From the NCBI GenBank assembly GCA_963724015.1, contig CAVRTM010000022.1, positions 301,582 through 365,581 of the forward strand: a DNA stretch of 64,000 nt. Direction: 5' to 3'. Numbering within the stretch: position 1 is the stretch's first letter; each line of letters begins with the position of its first letter. Source of the stretch: CAVRTM01 sp963724015. GTDB taxonomy: Bacteria; Actinomycetota; Actinomycetes; Actinomycetales; Dermatophilaceae. The position numbers and the translations under genes were made by a program. Under the pieces are notes generated by a model. The model was given only the letters and a program-made list of their open reading frames with translations, searched no databases and was not told where the DNA came from. Below, piece after piece: positions 1 to 9,180 of this stretch.

Positions 1-1
1 G

Positions 2-520
2 CCGCAGGGGTCCCAGCGGCTGTTCCGGCGGCACGGGTTCCCCGACGTGGTGCCGCTGAGCGTGGGCGAGTCGCACCGGGTCGGCGGGCTGACGGTGACC
101 GCGACCCCGGCCCGGCACAGCGGGCGGCGCGAGCCGTTCGGGCCCACCGCCGAGGCGCTGGGCTTCCTGCTGGAGGGCGGCGGGCGGCGGGTCTACTTCG
201 CCGGCGACACCGACCTGTTCCCCGAGATGCGCGGGCTGGGTGCGCCGCTGGACCTGGCGCTGCTGCCCGTCTGGGGCTGGGGCCCACGGCTCGGCCCGGG
301 GCACCTGGACCCGATGCGAGCCGCGGAGGCCGTCGCGCGGCTGCGGCCGCGGGTCGCCATACCCATGCACTGGGGCAGCCTCGGGGTGATCGGCCACTGG
401 CAGCGGCAGGCCCGGCGACGGGCACCGGCACGGGCGTTCGCGGCAGAGGTGGTGCGTCGGGGGCTGGCGACCGACGTCCGGGTGCTCGCCCCCGGCACCG
501 GCCTCACCCGGGTCGACTGA
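2..520 (+). CDS. MBL-fold metallohydrolase, 5' end outside the window
   Basis: C-terminal 172 residues of a metallo-beta-lactamase-fold hydrolase of the UlaG/NAPE-PLD-like type. The frame is open from base 2, so the start and the first metal-binding HxHxDH motif lie before the window. Visible motifs are a mid-protein RHSGR, the AGDTD metal-binding turn and a late PMHWG histidine, all typical of this fold. The substrate cannot be inferred; relatives act on phosphodiesters, lactones or acyl-ethanolamine lipids. It is probably cytosolic, as no signal peptide or membrane segment is seen in the visible part. It is followed by the small minus-strand zinc-finger gene, so the two genes converge. Confidence 0.85.
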   Translation, partial: PQGSQRLFRRHGFPDVVPLSVGESHRVGGLTVTATPARHSGRREPFGPTAEALGFLLEGGGRRVYFAGDTDLFPEMRGLGAPLDLALLPVWGWGPRLGPGHLDPMRAAEAVARLRPRVAIPMHWGSLGVIGHWQRQARRRAPARAFAAEVVRRGLATDVRVLAPGTGLTRVD

Positions 521-550
521 CCCGACTCCGCCGGCGATGGCAGGAGCCGA

Positions 551-700
551 TCAGCGTGCGCCCACGGGCTGGTTGGCCGACCGCCACTCGTCCTTGCAGT
601 CCGGCGAGCAGAACCGGTCGGCCTCAGCGGGCCGGAGGCAGACCTCGCACTGGTCCGACGCTGTCAGCAACCTGCGCAGACGGGAGAGGACATGTCGCAT
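551..700 (-). CDS. 49-residue zinc-finger protein
   Basis: Small gene read directly from the minus strand. The frame starts MRHVLSRLRRLL and ends NQPVGAR before TGA. A GGTGGAGG ribosome-binding site lies just before the ATG. Residues 18-35 carry four cysteines as CEVC and CSPDC, followed by KDEW. That is a compact treble-clef/FCS-like zinc-binding pattern seen in small actinobacterial proteins. The first 12 residues are basic and leucine-rich. The role is unknown; nucleic-acid or protein binding is possible. It converges with the MBL hydrolase. Confidence rests on the four spaced cysteines and the ribosome-binding site. Confidence 0.6.
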   Translation of the reverse strand: MRHVLSRLRRLLTASDQCEVCLRPAEADRFCSPDCKDEWRSANQPVGAR

Positions 701-782
701 TCCTCCACCCTATCCGTGCCACCGGCAGGGTCCCCGGACCGGCCGGCCGGCGTGTCCTGGCGCCGGGGCGACCGCCACGACC

Positions 783-1688
783 TCAGACGGCCCCGGACGG
801 TCGGTGCACCACCACCGGGCACGACGCGGAGTGGAGCAGGTCGTGGCTGGTCGAGCCGAGCAGCAGGCCCCGGAACCCGCCGCGGCCGCGGGAGCCCACC
901 ACGACCGCCCCGGCCGCGCGGGAGGCCTCGGCCAGCACGCCTGCGGCCGGTCCCTCGCGGACGCTCGCGTCGACCCTCAGCCGGGGGTGCTTGCTGCGCA
1001 GCCGCTCGACCAGGCCGTGGACCACGTCCTCGGTGGCCTGCTGCCGTGCCGCCTCGCGTGTGCCGGGAGCGGCCTCACGCTGTGCCCCAGGGCGGCTTCG
1101 CCGGTGCGCGCCAGGTGGACAGGACGACCAGCGGCGCGTCGTACTCACCGGCCAGGTCGGCGGCGAACTCCGCAGCGGCAGCGGCGGACGCGGGAGTCGT
1201 CCACCCCGGCGACCACCGGCATCTCCGGCCCCGGCCAGCACGACGTTCCCCTCCCGTACGACGACCACCGGGCAGTGCGCGTGGGTGGACACCGTGCGCG
1301 CCACGGACCCCAGCAGGAACCCGGGCAGCGCGCCCAGGCCGCGGTCGCCGAGGACCAGCAGCTGGGCCCCGGCGGAGGCCTCGACCAGCGCCGAGGACGG
1401 GCCGTCGAAGACCGGCTCCGCGCTGACCTCGAGCCCGGGGGCACGGGCCCGCGCCCGGTCCGCTCCCTCGTCGGCGGTCTTGGTCGCCTCGGACACCACG
1501 GCGGCCGCCGGTGGTGCCGGCGCCCTTCCCACCGCCTCGGCAGGGTAGCCGGGGTAGTCGTGGGCGAAGAGGACCGTGAGGGCCGCGCCGTGGTGATGGG
1601 CGTGGGCGGCGGCCCAGTCGACCGCGGCGACGCTTCGCGCGGAGCCGTCGTAGCCGACGACGACCGGCCGGGCCGGTGCAGCGTCCAT
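783..1688 (-). pseudogene. Tandem universal stress protein, frameshifted in the middle
   Basis: Two UspA domains in one polypeptide, the usual actinobacterial ~300-residue form. Domain 1 starts MDAAPARPVVVGYDGS and ends with the ATP-binding glycine pattern GDRGLGALPGFLLGS and CPVVVV. Domain 2 ends with GSRGRGGFRGLLLGS and CPVVVH. The ATG at 1688 is chosen for its GGAGGA site four bases upstream. Between about 1240 and 1075 the homologous sequence passes through all three frames (VVAGVDDSR, then AAAAEFAADLAGEYDAP, then the original frame), so about three indels fall within 170 bases. These could be sequencing errors or real inactivation. The protein would bind ATP and act in stress or dormancy responses in the cytosol. 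Confidence 0.75.
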
Positions 1689-1878
1689 GGGTCCTCCGGT
1701 GCCGTTGCCGCCCTGCCCGTCCGACTGTGGGACGCCGCCGCGGCCACGTTCCAGAGGACAAGGTCCCACCCCGCCGCGCGCCCCTCGCCGGATCGGGATG
1801 ATCGGGCCACACTGACCCTGAGGAGGCGGCACCGCCGAGTGCGGGACCGGCCCCCGGCCCCTTTCCGAGGAGGACCCG

Positions 1879-3336
1879 ATGAGCAGCGATACAGGCAGCA
1901 AGCAGGGCCGTGGCCTCGAGGTCCGCTCGATCGACTACGTCCCCCTGGACGAGCGCCACGGCAAGGTCTCGCACATCGGCCCGCTGTGGTTCATGAGCAA
2001 CGCCCAGATCGCCACGCTGGCCGTCGGCCTGATCAGCATCACCACAGGCGGCAACCTCATCTGGTCCTGGATCGCCATCGCCATCGGGGTGTTCGTCGGG
2101 ACCCTGTTCATGGCGGCGCACTCCTCGCAGGGGCCGCAGCTCGGACTGCCGCAGATGATCCAGTCGCGGCCGCAGTTCGGCTACATCGGCGCCCTCCTGG
2201 TCTGGCTGTTCGCCTACATCCAGTACGCCGGCTTCAACGTCTTCAACACGATCCTGGCCGGCGACGCCGTCGCGGCCGCGGGGCACACCGGGTCCACCAC
2301 CTTCTGGTACGTCGTGGTGACGGTCGTGGCCGTGCTCATCGCCCTCGTCGGCTACGACCTGATCCACGCCTTCGAGCGCTACCTCACCTGGCTGACCATC
2401 GCGATGCTCGCGCTGCTGACGGTGGCGACCTTCACCCACCTGTCCCTGCCTGCCGGCTCCTACGACCTGGGCCACTTCCGCGTGGTGCCGTTCCTGGCCC
2501 AGCTCGGGGTCGCGGCCGGATACCAGATCTCCTGGGCCATCTACGTGTCCGACTACTCGCGCTACCTCCCGGCCGACGTGCCGGCCCGCAGCACCTTCCT
2601 GTGGACGTTCTGGGGCAGCGCGCTCGGCGGCATCTGGGTGATGCTGCTCGGCTCGTGCATCGCCGCCGCGGCAGGCAAGGACTTCGAGACGATCACCTCC
2701 ATCAAGGCGACCGCCGACAAGCTGTTTCCCGGGTTCGGCGCGATCGCGCTCGGCATCGCCGCCATCGGGCTGGTCTCCGTCACCGCCCTGAACATGTACG
2801 GCGGGTCGCTGACCCTGATCTCCTCGGTCGACAGCCTGCGCCGGGTCCGTCCGACCCTCACCCTGCGGATCATCACCATCGGTGTCACCGCGCTGATCTC
2901 ACTCGTCGGGGCCAACCTGGCTTCGGAGAACTTCCTCGCCAACTTCAGCAACTTCCTGCTGCTGGTGCTGTACTTCTTCATCCCGTGGACGGCGGTGAAC
3001 CTGACCGACTACTTCATCGTCCGCAAGGGCCACTACGCCATCGCCGAGATCTTCGAGCCCAAGGGCATCTACGGCCGCTGGGGCTGGGCCGGGATCATCT
3101 CCTACCTCGTCGGCTTCCTCGTCATGGTCCCCTTCTTCTCCGCCGGCACCCTGTTCGTGGGCCCCATCGCCAAGGCCATGCAGGGAGCCGACATCTCCAT
3201 GTTCATCGGCCTGCCCGTGGCCGGCGGGCTGTACTGGCTGATGACTCGCCACATCGACGTCGCGGCCGAGCAGCGGCTCGCCGAGCAGCAGACCGCCGAG
3301 CTCGAGGAGGCCGCCCATGAGCACCAGCTGCCGTGA
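1879..3336 (+). CDS. NCS1-family purine/cytosine permease
   Basis: A 485-residue integral membrane protein with about 12 hydrophobic helices, full length for the NCS1 (nucleobase:cation symporter-1) family. The N-terminal part, RSIDYVPLDERHGKVSHIGPLWF, and the GLPQMIQSRPQFGYIGA stretch are typical of the purine-cytosine permease branch. It should import a nucleobase, allantoin, hydantoin or related compound across the cytoplasmic membrane with a proton or sodium ion. The ATG has a GAGGAGG site six bases upstream. A nitrilase-family hydrolase follows 24 bases downstream on the same strand, so the pair probably imports and then hydrolyses a nitrogenous compound. The exact substrate is not determined. 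Confidence 0.9.
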   Translation: MSSDTGSKQGRGLEVRSIDYVPLDERHGKVSHIGPLWFMSNAQIATLAVGLISITTGGNLIWSWIAIAIGVFVGTLFMAAHSSQGPQLGLPQMIQSRPQFGYIGALLVWLFAYIQYAGFNVFNTILAGDAVAAAGHTGSTTFWYVVVTVVAVLIALVGYDLIHAFERYLTWLTIAMLALLTVATFTHLSLPAGSYDLGHFRVVPFLAQLGVAAGYQISWAIYVSDYSRYLPADVPARSTFLWTFWGSALGGIWVMLLGSCIAAAAGKDFETITSIKATADKLFPGFGAIALGIAAIGLVSVTALNMYGGSLTLISSVDSLRRVRPTLTLRIITIGVTALISLVGANLASENFLANFSNFLLLVLYFFIPWTAVNLTDYFIVRKGHYAIAEIFEPKGIYGRWGWAGIISYLVGFLVMVPFFSAGTLFVGPIAKAMQGADISMFIGLPVAGGLYWLMTRHIDVAAEQRLAEQQTAELEEAAHEHQLP

Positions 3337-3360
3337 GGTCCCGGCGGGGAGGTGGTCCCG

Positions 3361-4194
3361 GTGACGCTGGTCGCAGCGTGCCAGATCGCCCCGGTCGTCG
3401 GAGACGTCGTCGAGAACCGCGCCCGGGTCCGGGAGGCCGTGGAGGAGGCCGGCGAGCAGGCCGCCGACCTGGTGGTGCTGCCCGAGCTGGCCCAGAGCGG
3501 CTACGTCTTCAGCGACGTGCAGGAGGCACGGTCCATGGCCGAGCACGTCGACGGCCCGACCGTGCGGGAGTGGGCGGACCTGTCGCGGCGGCTGCAGATG
3601 GTGCTCGTCGCCGGCTTCTGCGAGCGCGGGCCGGATCAGCATCTCTTCAACAGCTGCGTGCTGATCGACCACGGTGACATCAGGGCGACCTACCGCAAGG
3701 CCCACCTGTGGGACCTCGAGAGCCAGTACTTCACCCGCGGGCAGGAGGGTCCGCCGGTGGTCGACACCTCGGTGGGCCGGGTCGCGATGATGGTCTGCTA
3801 CGACGTGGAGTTCCCCGAGTGGACCCGGATGGCGGGGCTCGGCGGCGCGGACGTCCTTGCGGTGCCGACGAACTGGCCGCTGGAGGCGCGGCCCCCCGGG
3901 GAGCGGCCGATGGAGGTGGTGCGGCTGCAGGCGGCGGCCTCGGCCAACCGGATGTTCGTCGTCGCGGCCGACCGCTGCGGGGTGGAACGCGGCGTCCCCT
4001 GGGTCGGCGGCAGCGTGGTCCTCGGCCCGGAGGGCTACCCGCTCGCCGGCCCGGTGGCCGCCGACCGTGAGGCGCTGCTCGTGGCGCGCGTCGACCTGCA
4101 CGAGGCACGGACCAAGACCATCAGCGCGCACAACCACGTGCTCACCGACCGACGTCCGGACCTCTACGCCCGGCTCGTGGCCCTGGACGACTGA
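3361..4194 (+). CDS. Carbon-nitrogen hydrolase (nitrilase superfamily)
   Basis: A 277-residue enzyme with the complete nitrilase triad: Glu42 in LPEL, Lys113 in YRKAHLW and Cys146 in VCYDVEFPEW. These enzymes hydrolyse amides or N-carbamoyl compounds with release of ammonia; nitriles are less common substrates. The GTG at 3361 is preferred over an in-frame GTG at 3352 because GGGGAGG ends nine bases before it. It lies 24 bases after the NCS1 permease and is probably co-transcribed with it. The pairing suggests degradation of an imported nucleobase-derived or amide compound (beta-ureidopropionase- or formamidase-like), which is inference from context. Confidence 0.88.
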   Translation: MTLVAACQIAPVVGDVVENRARVREAVEEAGEQAADLVVLPELAQSGYVFSDVQEARSMAEHVDGPTVREWADLSRRLQMVLVAGFCERGPDQHLFNSCVLIDHGDIRATYRKAHLWDLESQYFTRGQEGPPVVDTSVGRVAMMVCYDVEFPEWTRMAGLGGADVLAVPTNWPLEARPPGERPMEVVRLQAAASANRMFVVAADRCGVERGVPWVGGSVVLGPEGYPLAGPVAADREALLVARVDLHEARTKTISAHNHVLTDRRPDLYARLVALDD

Positions 4195-4231
4195 CCGTCC
4201 TCGACGCGGCCACCACCTCTGCCATCGCTGG

Positions 4232-5278
4232 TCATTCGCTGGTTTCCGGTGCCGAGCCGCCTCGTCCCTCCCCCTCGGCCGCGAGCCGACGTTGCGCGGT
4301 GGCGTTCTGGCCGTCGTGGTCGAAGCTCACGTCGACATTCTCGAACCCCTTGGCCCGCTGTGCCCCCGCCGCGTCGGCGTAGGCCTTGCGGTCGCCGTGG
4401 GTCAGGTCCACGTCGTCGGTGAACGGCGTCAGCAGCGCCCGCGGCCACAGGCGCTTGGCCCGGACCACGTTGATCTGCACGGACAGGACCAGGCAGGACG
4501 CGGCGACGTACAGCCAGGCGAACAGCCCGAGGACGAGGCCGAAGACACCGTTGACGGCGCTGGCGTTCTTCAGCACGTGCCCGACGTAGACGGCGCCGAA
4601 GGACTGCAGCAGCTGCCAGGCGACCGCCGCGGTCAGTGCGCCGGGAGCCGCGTCGTGCCATGACAGCTTTCGCGCCGTGGCGATGTGGAAGACGAGCAGG
4701 AAGACCATGGCGTTGACGGCCACCGCGGCGAGCGTCAGCAGCACCTTCACCCCGGCGTCCAGGGTCGCCCCGAAGGCCCCCGCGCTCGACCCCAGCGCGG
4801 AGAGGACGGTGGTGCCCGCAATCGCCACACCCGCCGTCGCCAGCAGCAGGAGGCTGCGCAGGCGGGCCATGACCGGGTTCGGGCGGCTGTTACGCGGGAT
4901 GCCCCACGCGACGTTCATGACGTTCTGCACCGCCTGGGCGACGCCCAGCCCTCCGTAGACCAGGCCCAGGACCCCCACCGCGACGCCGACGCCGCTGCCA
5001 CGCAGCCCGGTGGTGCCGAGCTGGGCTCCGATGACGGGGAACTGGCTCAGCGTCGAGTGGAGGATCTGCTGCTGGAGGTGCGGGTCGCCCTGCAGGGCGA
5101 ACCCGAGCAGGGAGGACAGCAGCAGCAGCAGCGGGAACAGGGACAGGAAGCCGTAGTACGTCACCAGGGCGGCCAGGTAGCTGCCCTGGTCGTCGACGTA
5201 CTTGTAGACGACGGCGATCGGGAACCCGGCCCAGGTGTAGCGGCGCTGCAGGTGGTCCAGCCGCTGCACGACACCCAT
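4232..5278 (-). CDS. YihY/BrkB-family inner-membrane protein
   Basis: A 348-residue polytopic membrane protein of the YihY/virulence factor BrkB family (formerly annotated RNase BN). The N-terminal part contains YKYVDDQGSYLAALVTYYGFLSLFPLLLLL, the family signature, and about six transmembrane helices follow. Residues from about 300 form a charged cytoplasmic tail. The family is found in the cytoplasmic membrane and its role is poorly defined; links to envelope integrity and transport are reported for some members. It converges with the upstream nitrilase gene, and no operon partner is evident. Confidence 0.88.
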   Translation of the reverse strand: MGVVQRLDHLQRRYTWAGFPIAVVYKYVDDQGSYLAALVTYYGFLSLFPLLLLLSSLLGFALQGDPHLQQQILHSTLSQFPVIGAQLGTTGLRGSGVGVAVGVLGLVYGGLGVAQAVQNVMNVAWGIPRNSRPNPVMARLRSLLLLATAGVAIAGTTVLSALGSSAGAFGATLDAGVKVLLTLAAVAVNAMVFLLVFHIATARKLSWHDAAPGALTAAVAWQLLQSFGAVYVGHVLKNASAVNGVFGLVLGLFAWLYVAASCLVLSVQINVVRAKRLWPRALLTPFTDDVDLTHGDRKAYADAAGAQRAKGFENVDVSFDHDGQNATAQRRLAAEGEGRGGSAPETSE

Positions 5279-5608
5279 GCCACCAGCTCCCTTGCCGACC
5301 GTGGGACGGCTGATCGTGGACCGTCATGTCCGCGGTCCGGTCCGGCCCGCGTGGTCGTCCCCCGCAGGGATACCCCCGCGGCGGCTGCGCCATGCGCTGG
5401 CTGCGTGAGCCACCTCATCCCCCTTCGGAGCGCCCCCACCACGGTGTGGCAGCCGCCACGCCACCGGTTTCACACTGATGGGATGGGCGACGGCGTCGAG
5501 CCCGCACCACGCTGGCCCCGTGGAACGGCCAGGGACCGCTCGGCCACGGACCAGGTCGCCGCGAGCGCCGGCATCTGGTCCCACCCGTGGTGACGCGGGG
5601 ACGGGGCG
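5279..5608. other. 330-base intergenic region
   Basis: The stretch lies between the 3' end of the DUF1810 gene and the 5' end of the YihY gene, both on the minus strand. It should hold the YihY promoter. No convincing protein, RNA fold or long repeat is visible in it. Open frames here are composition artefacts of GC-rich DNA. Confidence 0.5.
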
Positions 5609-6061
5609 TCAGAGGCGCGAGGTGGTCCCCTCGTCCTCCCGGCCGTCGAAGTACTGGTCGAGGACCGCCGTGAACGCCTGCCGGACCGAGGGGTCGTCCG
5701 CTGCGTGGGCGAAGAGCGTCATCGACGACCGGAGCTTGGCCGCGTCGACCGGGCCGAACACCTCGACGGCGTCGGTGGTCGGCAGCGCGGTCAGTGTGCG
5801 GGCGCACTCCACCAGCCGCGGCCCGAGCACCGGGTCCGCCAGGTAGGCCCGCGCCTCGGCGGCCCCGGACAGCGCGTAGTGCCGGGCCGTCTCGCTGCGC
5901 CCGAGCCCGGCGACCTGCGGGAACACGAACCACATCCAGTGGCTGCGCTTGCGGCCCGCGCGCAGCTCGGCGAGCGCCGCGGCGTACGTCCCAGCGCCGT
6001 CCTGGGCCCGGAGGAAGCGGCTCATGTCGAAGGAGGTGTCCACTCCCCCATGGTGAGCCAC
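5609..6061 (-). CDS. DUF1810 family protein
   Basis: A cytosolic protein of about 150 residues matching the DUF1810 (calpastatin-like) family. The core FLRAQD...Y..AL.ELR.GRKRSHWMWFVFPQ and the helix ALSGAAEARAYLADPVLGPRL are characteristic. The biochemical function is unknown. Translation could begin at the GTG at 6061, at an in-frame GTG seven codons later, or at the ATG before SRFLRAQD; the ribosome-binding sites do not clearly decide. It sits 24 bases downstream of the MFS transporter gene on the same strand and may be co-transcribed with it. Confidence 0.85.
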   Translation of the reverse strand: MAHHGGVDTSFDMSRFLRAQDGAGTYAAALAELRAGRKRSHWMWFVFPQVAGLGRSETARHYALSGAAEARAYLADPVLGPRLVECARTLTALPTTDAVEVFGPVDAAKLRSSMTLFAHAADDPSVRQAFTAVLDQYFDGREDEGTTSRL

Positions 6062-6085
6062 CGGTGACCGACCGGACGGGCCGGG

Positions 6086-7291
6086 TCAGGGCACCGGCTG
6101 CACGCGACGGGTCTCGGGCATGACGAGGGTGGTCGCGAACGCGAGCCCGGAGACGGCGGCCGTCGCGAGGAAGGCCACCTCGAACGACGCCGTGTCGGCG
6201 AGGAGGCCGGCGACGAGCGGGCCGAGGAACGCGCCCGCGTCGGAGGCCATCTGGAAGGCGGCGACCGGCGTGCCGCCCCGTCCGCCGATGACGTCGCCGA
6301 CGGTGGCCGCCGAGGACACGCCGAGGAAGGCCGAGCCGGTGCCGTACAGCGCCATCCCGACCAGGAAGAGCGGCGCACCGCCCGCGAGCGCCATCGCGAC
6401 CCCGGCCGCCAGCACGACGGCCGCGCCGGCTCGCAGGAACGGCCGCCGTCCGCGGGTGTCGACCAGCCGTCCCGCCGGGATCAGCACGAGCGCCTGGACC
6501 ACCGCGGACAGCACCAGGCCGACACCGGTCCAGGACGGACTGAGCCGCAGGCCCTCGACGACGAACAGCGGGATGAGCGAGGAGCGCACCCCGAAGATGG
6601 CCCAGCCGACCGCGAAGTTGTTGGCGACCGCGGCCCGGTATGCCGAGCTGCGCACCGCGGTCCCGAGTGACGTCGGCGCGACGTCAGCGGTGCCCGCCAC
6701 CACCTCGTGCTCGCGCAGTGCCGTGTGCGCGAGGAACACGGTGGCCACGGTCCCGGCGACGAGCAGGGTCGCGGCGTAGACGAAGAAGGGCGCGCGCAGC
6801 GACCATGCGGTCAGCGGGCCGCCGAACGCGGGTCCGGCGATACCACCCAGCAGGAACCCGGTCTGGTAGGTGCCCGCAGCCCGCCCGCGCTGGTCCGGGG
6901 CGACGACGCGCAGCAGCAGGGCGAACGAGGACACGGTGAACATGGCCGAGCCGAAGCCGCCGATGCCGCGCAGGATGATCAGCTGGGCGTAGTTGCCGGC
7001 CAGGCCCGCCAGCAGGCTCGACACCCCGACGATGCCGATCCCGGTGGCCAGCACCCAGCGCTCACCGAGCCGGTTGACCATCCGGCCGGCCAGCGGCGCC
7101 GAGACGAAGCGGACCAGCGCGAACACCGAGATGACCGCTCCCGCAGCGAAGTTGCTGACGCCGAACTCGCGGGCGAACAACGGGATCGAGGGTGCGACCA
7201 CCCCGAAGCCGAGGGCGACCGAGAAGGCCACCGCCGTCAGGACCACTACCTCCGGCGGCAGCGAGCCGAACGGGTTGCGCAGCGCGCGCAC
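6086..7291 (-). CDS. MFS transporter
   Basis: A 401-residue major facilitator superfamily permease with 12 predicted helices and no extra domains. The early loop contains GRMVNRLGERWVLATG, a variant of the MFS loop 2-3 signature, and the second half contains PAGRLVDTRGRRPFLRAG. The size and lack of a binding protein fit a drug or metabolite exporter of the DHA1 type; the substrate is unknown. The start is a GTG at 7291. The DUF1810 gene follows on the same strand. Confidence 0.85.
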   Translation of the reverse strand: MRALRNPFGSLPPEVVVLTAVAFSVALGFGVVAPSIPLFAREFGVSNFAAGAVISVFALVRFVSAPLAGRMVNRLGERWVLATGIGIVGVSSLLAGLAGNYAQLIILRGIGGFGSAMFTVSSFALLLRVVAPDQRGRAAGTYQTGFLLGGIAGPAFGGPLTAWSLRAPFFVYAATLLVAGTVATVFLAHTALREHEVVAGTADVAPTSLGTAVRSSAYRAAVANNFAVGWAIFGVRSSLIPLFVVEGLRLSPSWTGVGLVLSAVVQALVLIPAGRLVDTRGRRPFLRAGAAVVLAAGVAMALAGGAPLFLVGMALYGTGSAFLGVSSAATVGDVIGGRGGTPVAAFQMASDAGAFLGPLVAGLLADTASFEVAFLATAAVSGLAFATTLVMPETRRVQPVP

Positions 7292-7560
7292 ACGACCACC
7301 ACTCTCGGGCGACAGGGTTCACCGCGGCAGCGTGAGCGGGCCGGCGGCACGAGCCCGGGAAGTCTAGCCGCGGCCGGCAGCCTCATCGAGAGCGCCCGTA
7401 CCGCCCGGACGTCGACGGCCGCGGACGTCGGCGCGGGCGTACCGTTGACACGGCCGGGAACCGGCCGCGGGAACGGGACCCCCGGCGAGAGCAGACGCCC
7501 CACGGCGTGCGCTCGGACGTCCCCGGCCGTGCGGAGGACCGCTGACGAAAGGGTCGAGCC

Positions 7561-7761
7561 ATGGAGTTCCATGTGACGTACACCGGTGGCGAGACCACGC
7601 ACTACGGGCCGGACGCCAACTACAAGGTCACCGACCAGGGGCTGCTCGTGATCCGCGACGGTGAGGGGAAGCAGGTCACGCTGCCTGCCCATGCCTGGAG
7701 CAGGCTGGAGGAGAACGAGCCGCGGAGCGCATACGAGAAGGAGACCCTCCACGCCTTCTGA
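7561..7761 (+). CDS. Small uncharacterised protein (66 residues)
   Basis: A 66-residue acidic, soluble protein beginning MEFHVTYTGGETTHYG and ending KETLHAF. A GAAAGG site lies seven bases before the ATG. Its pattern, short beta strands followed by RDGEGKQVTLPAHAW and a charged tail, suggests a small beta-sheet domain. No family is recognised. It stands alone on the plus strand between the divergent MFS gene and a hydrolase fragment. Codon use (G/C third positions) matches the neighbours, which supports a real gene. Confidence 0.6.
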   Translation: MEFHVTYTGGETTHYGPDANYKVTDQGLLVIRDGEGKQVTLPAHAWSRLEENEPRSAYEKETLHAF

Positions 7762-7772
7762 GCGTCGGACAT

Positions 7773-8084
7773 CATGAGGGGATCCAGGCCGGCCCGGGCT
7801 GGTCGGGCATGGTGGGCCTCGCGCACACCCTCGCGTACGACGTCACGGTGTCCAACGGCGGCGTCGCCCCCGTGGAACGGCTGGCCCGGATCAGCGCGCG
7901 GACGCTGGCCCTGGCGGGCGGCTCGAGCCCCGACTGGGCGGCCGGGGCCGCGCCGACGATCGCCGCCGCCGTTCCCGGCGCCGATCACCTGATCCTGACC
8001 GGCCAGCACCACGCCGCAGCCGATGACGTCCTCGCACCGGTCCTGCACACGTTCTTCGCCAGCGCGGAGGTCCCCGCGACGTAG
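7773..8084 (+). pseudogene. Alpha/beta hydrolase, C-terminal fragment
   Basis: About 100 residues matching the last third of alpha/beta-hydrolase-fold proteins: WSGMVGLAHTLAYD, then RISARTLALAGGSSPDW (the beta strand before the catalytic acid) and HLILTGQHHAAADDVLAPVL, which holds the catalytic histidine. The nucleophile elbow GxSxG and the first 150 or so residues are absent, and the upstream DNA is the unrelated 66-residue gene. It is therefore a truncated remnant. It is unlikely to be active. Confidence 0.6.
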
Positions 8085-8142
8085 CCGACGCACTGGCTGT
8101 CACCATCCGATGAGCCCACGTGGTCCGACAGCCCCGTGTCCC

Positions 8143-8889
8143 TCAGGTCGCGAAGTCGGGTCGGTCCGCGCGCACGAGGTCGGCGCGGCCTTTGGGCTCC
8201 TCCCACTCCTCCTGGCGGCCCAGAGGAGTCAGGTCCAGGAACGCGTAGGAGCCACCGGTCCACTCCGTGCCGCGACCGAAGTCGGAGTAGGTGTGGAAGA
8301 CCTCGTCCCCGACCCGGAGGAAGACGCTGTCGCCGGGCTGCTCCTGCGGGACGCCCGCCGTGACAGACAGCGGGGCGCCCAGCGACTCCCACTCCTGCGC
8401 CGAGCGGTAGTTGAACATCACCGGCGCCTGCGCAGGATCCAGGGTCACGTGGAAGTCCACGTTGAAGTCACTGCCGTACGACGACCACCACGGGAACTCC
8501 CAGCCGCGCTCGGCCTTGTAGCGCTCGATCTTGTCGATCGGGGCCCGCGAGCAGAACGCCAGGGTGGTGCCGCGGGTGTGCAGGTGCTCGAGCAGGCCCC
8601 GGGACACCTCGTCGGCGCCGGCGGTACAGCTGGGACACCCCTGGTCCCAGGCCGGGTCGAACATGAAGTGGGTCAGGATCAGCTGGTCCCGTCCCTCGAA
8701 CAGGTCAAGGAGCGTTGCCTGCCCGTGCGGACCGGTGAACACGTAGTCCTTCTCGATCCGGACCATCGGCAGCCGACGGCGGTCCGCACTGAGGGCGTCC
8801 CGGGCTCGGGTCATCTCCTTCTCCCGAGCCAGCAACGCCTTCCGCGCCACCAGCCACTCCGATCGGTCGACGATCTCGGGAAGTGCCAT
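8143..8889 (-). CDS. DUF899 family thioredoxin-like protein
   Basis: A 248-residue protein of the DUF899 family, which has a thioredoxin-like fold. The N-terminal part (LVARKALLAREKEMTRARDAL), FMFDPAWDQGCPSCTAGAD with its CxxC, and FPWWSSYGSDFNVDF are family hallmarks. The CPSC motif sits where the redox centre of thioredoxin would be. An AGGAG site precedes the ATG. Its substrate is unknown; a dithiol oxidoreductase role is inferred from the fold. It is a single gene with no obvious operon partner. Confidence 0.88.
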   Translation of the reverse strand: MALPEIVDRSEWLVARKALLAREKEMTRARDALSADRRRLPMVRIEKDYVFTGPHGQATLLDLFEGRDQLILTHFMFDPAWDQGCPSCTAGADEVSRGLLEHLHTRGTTLAFCSRAPIDKIERYKAERGWEFPWWSSYGSDFNVDFHVTLDPAQAPVMFNYRSAQEWESLGAPLSVTAGVPQEQPGDSVFLRVGDEVFHTYSDFGRGTEWTGGSYAFLDLTPLGRQEEWEEPKGRADLVRADRPDFAT

Positions 8890-9180
8890 CGTGTTCTCCT
8901 CTTCTCAGCCGGACGTGGACACGCCGCCGGCCCGGGTCACGCAGGGCCGAGCACCGTGTGGCGGTATGCCACAGCATGGACTGTCGCCACCGACGGAACT
9001 CATCGATCCGCAGGCGCCGAGGGCATCGATGGACCGCACCTCGCCGGAGGGGCACCCGGTCGGACGACTTCTCGATGACGATGTCGACGTGAGCGTCCAG
9101 AACGGGGGCGCCGAGATCGTGGATCGCATCCTGATGCCCTGTCACGCTCGGGAGAGCAGGGACATCAGAAGGAGACGTCG

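Noticed and set aside
537..3320. A 927-residue plus-strand frame across the start of the window
   Set aside because: It runs antisense to the universal stress protein and in the wrong frame of the NCS1 permease. It has no domain and its composition is artefactual.
8890..9180. A 97-residue plus-strand frame before the cysteine hydrolase
   Set aside because: It has no ribosome-binding site, no homology and shifts composition partway; the stretch is more likely promoter DNA for the divergent DUF899 and hydrolase genes.
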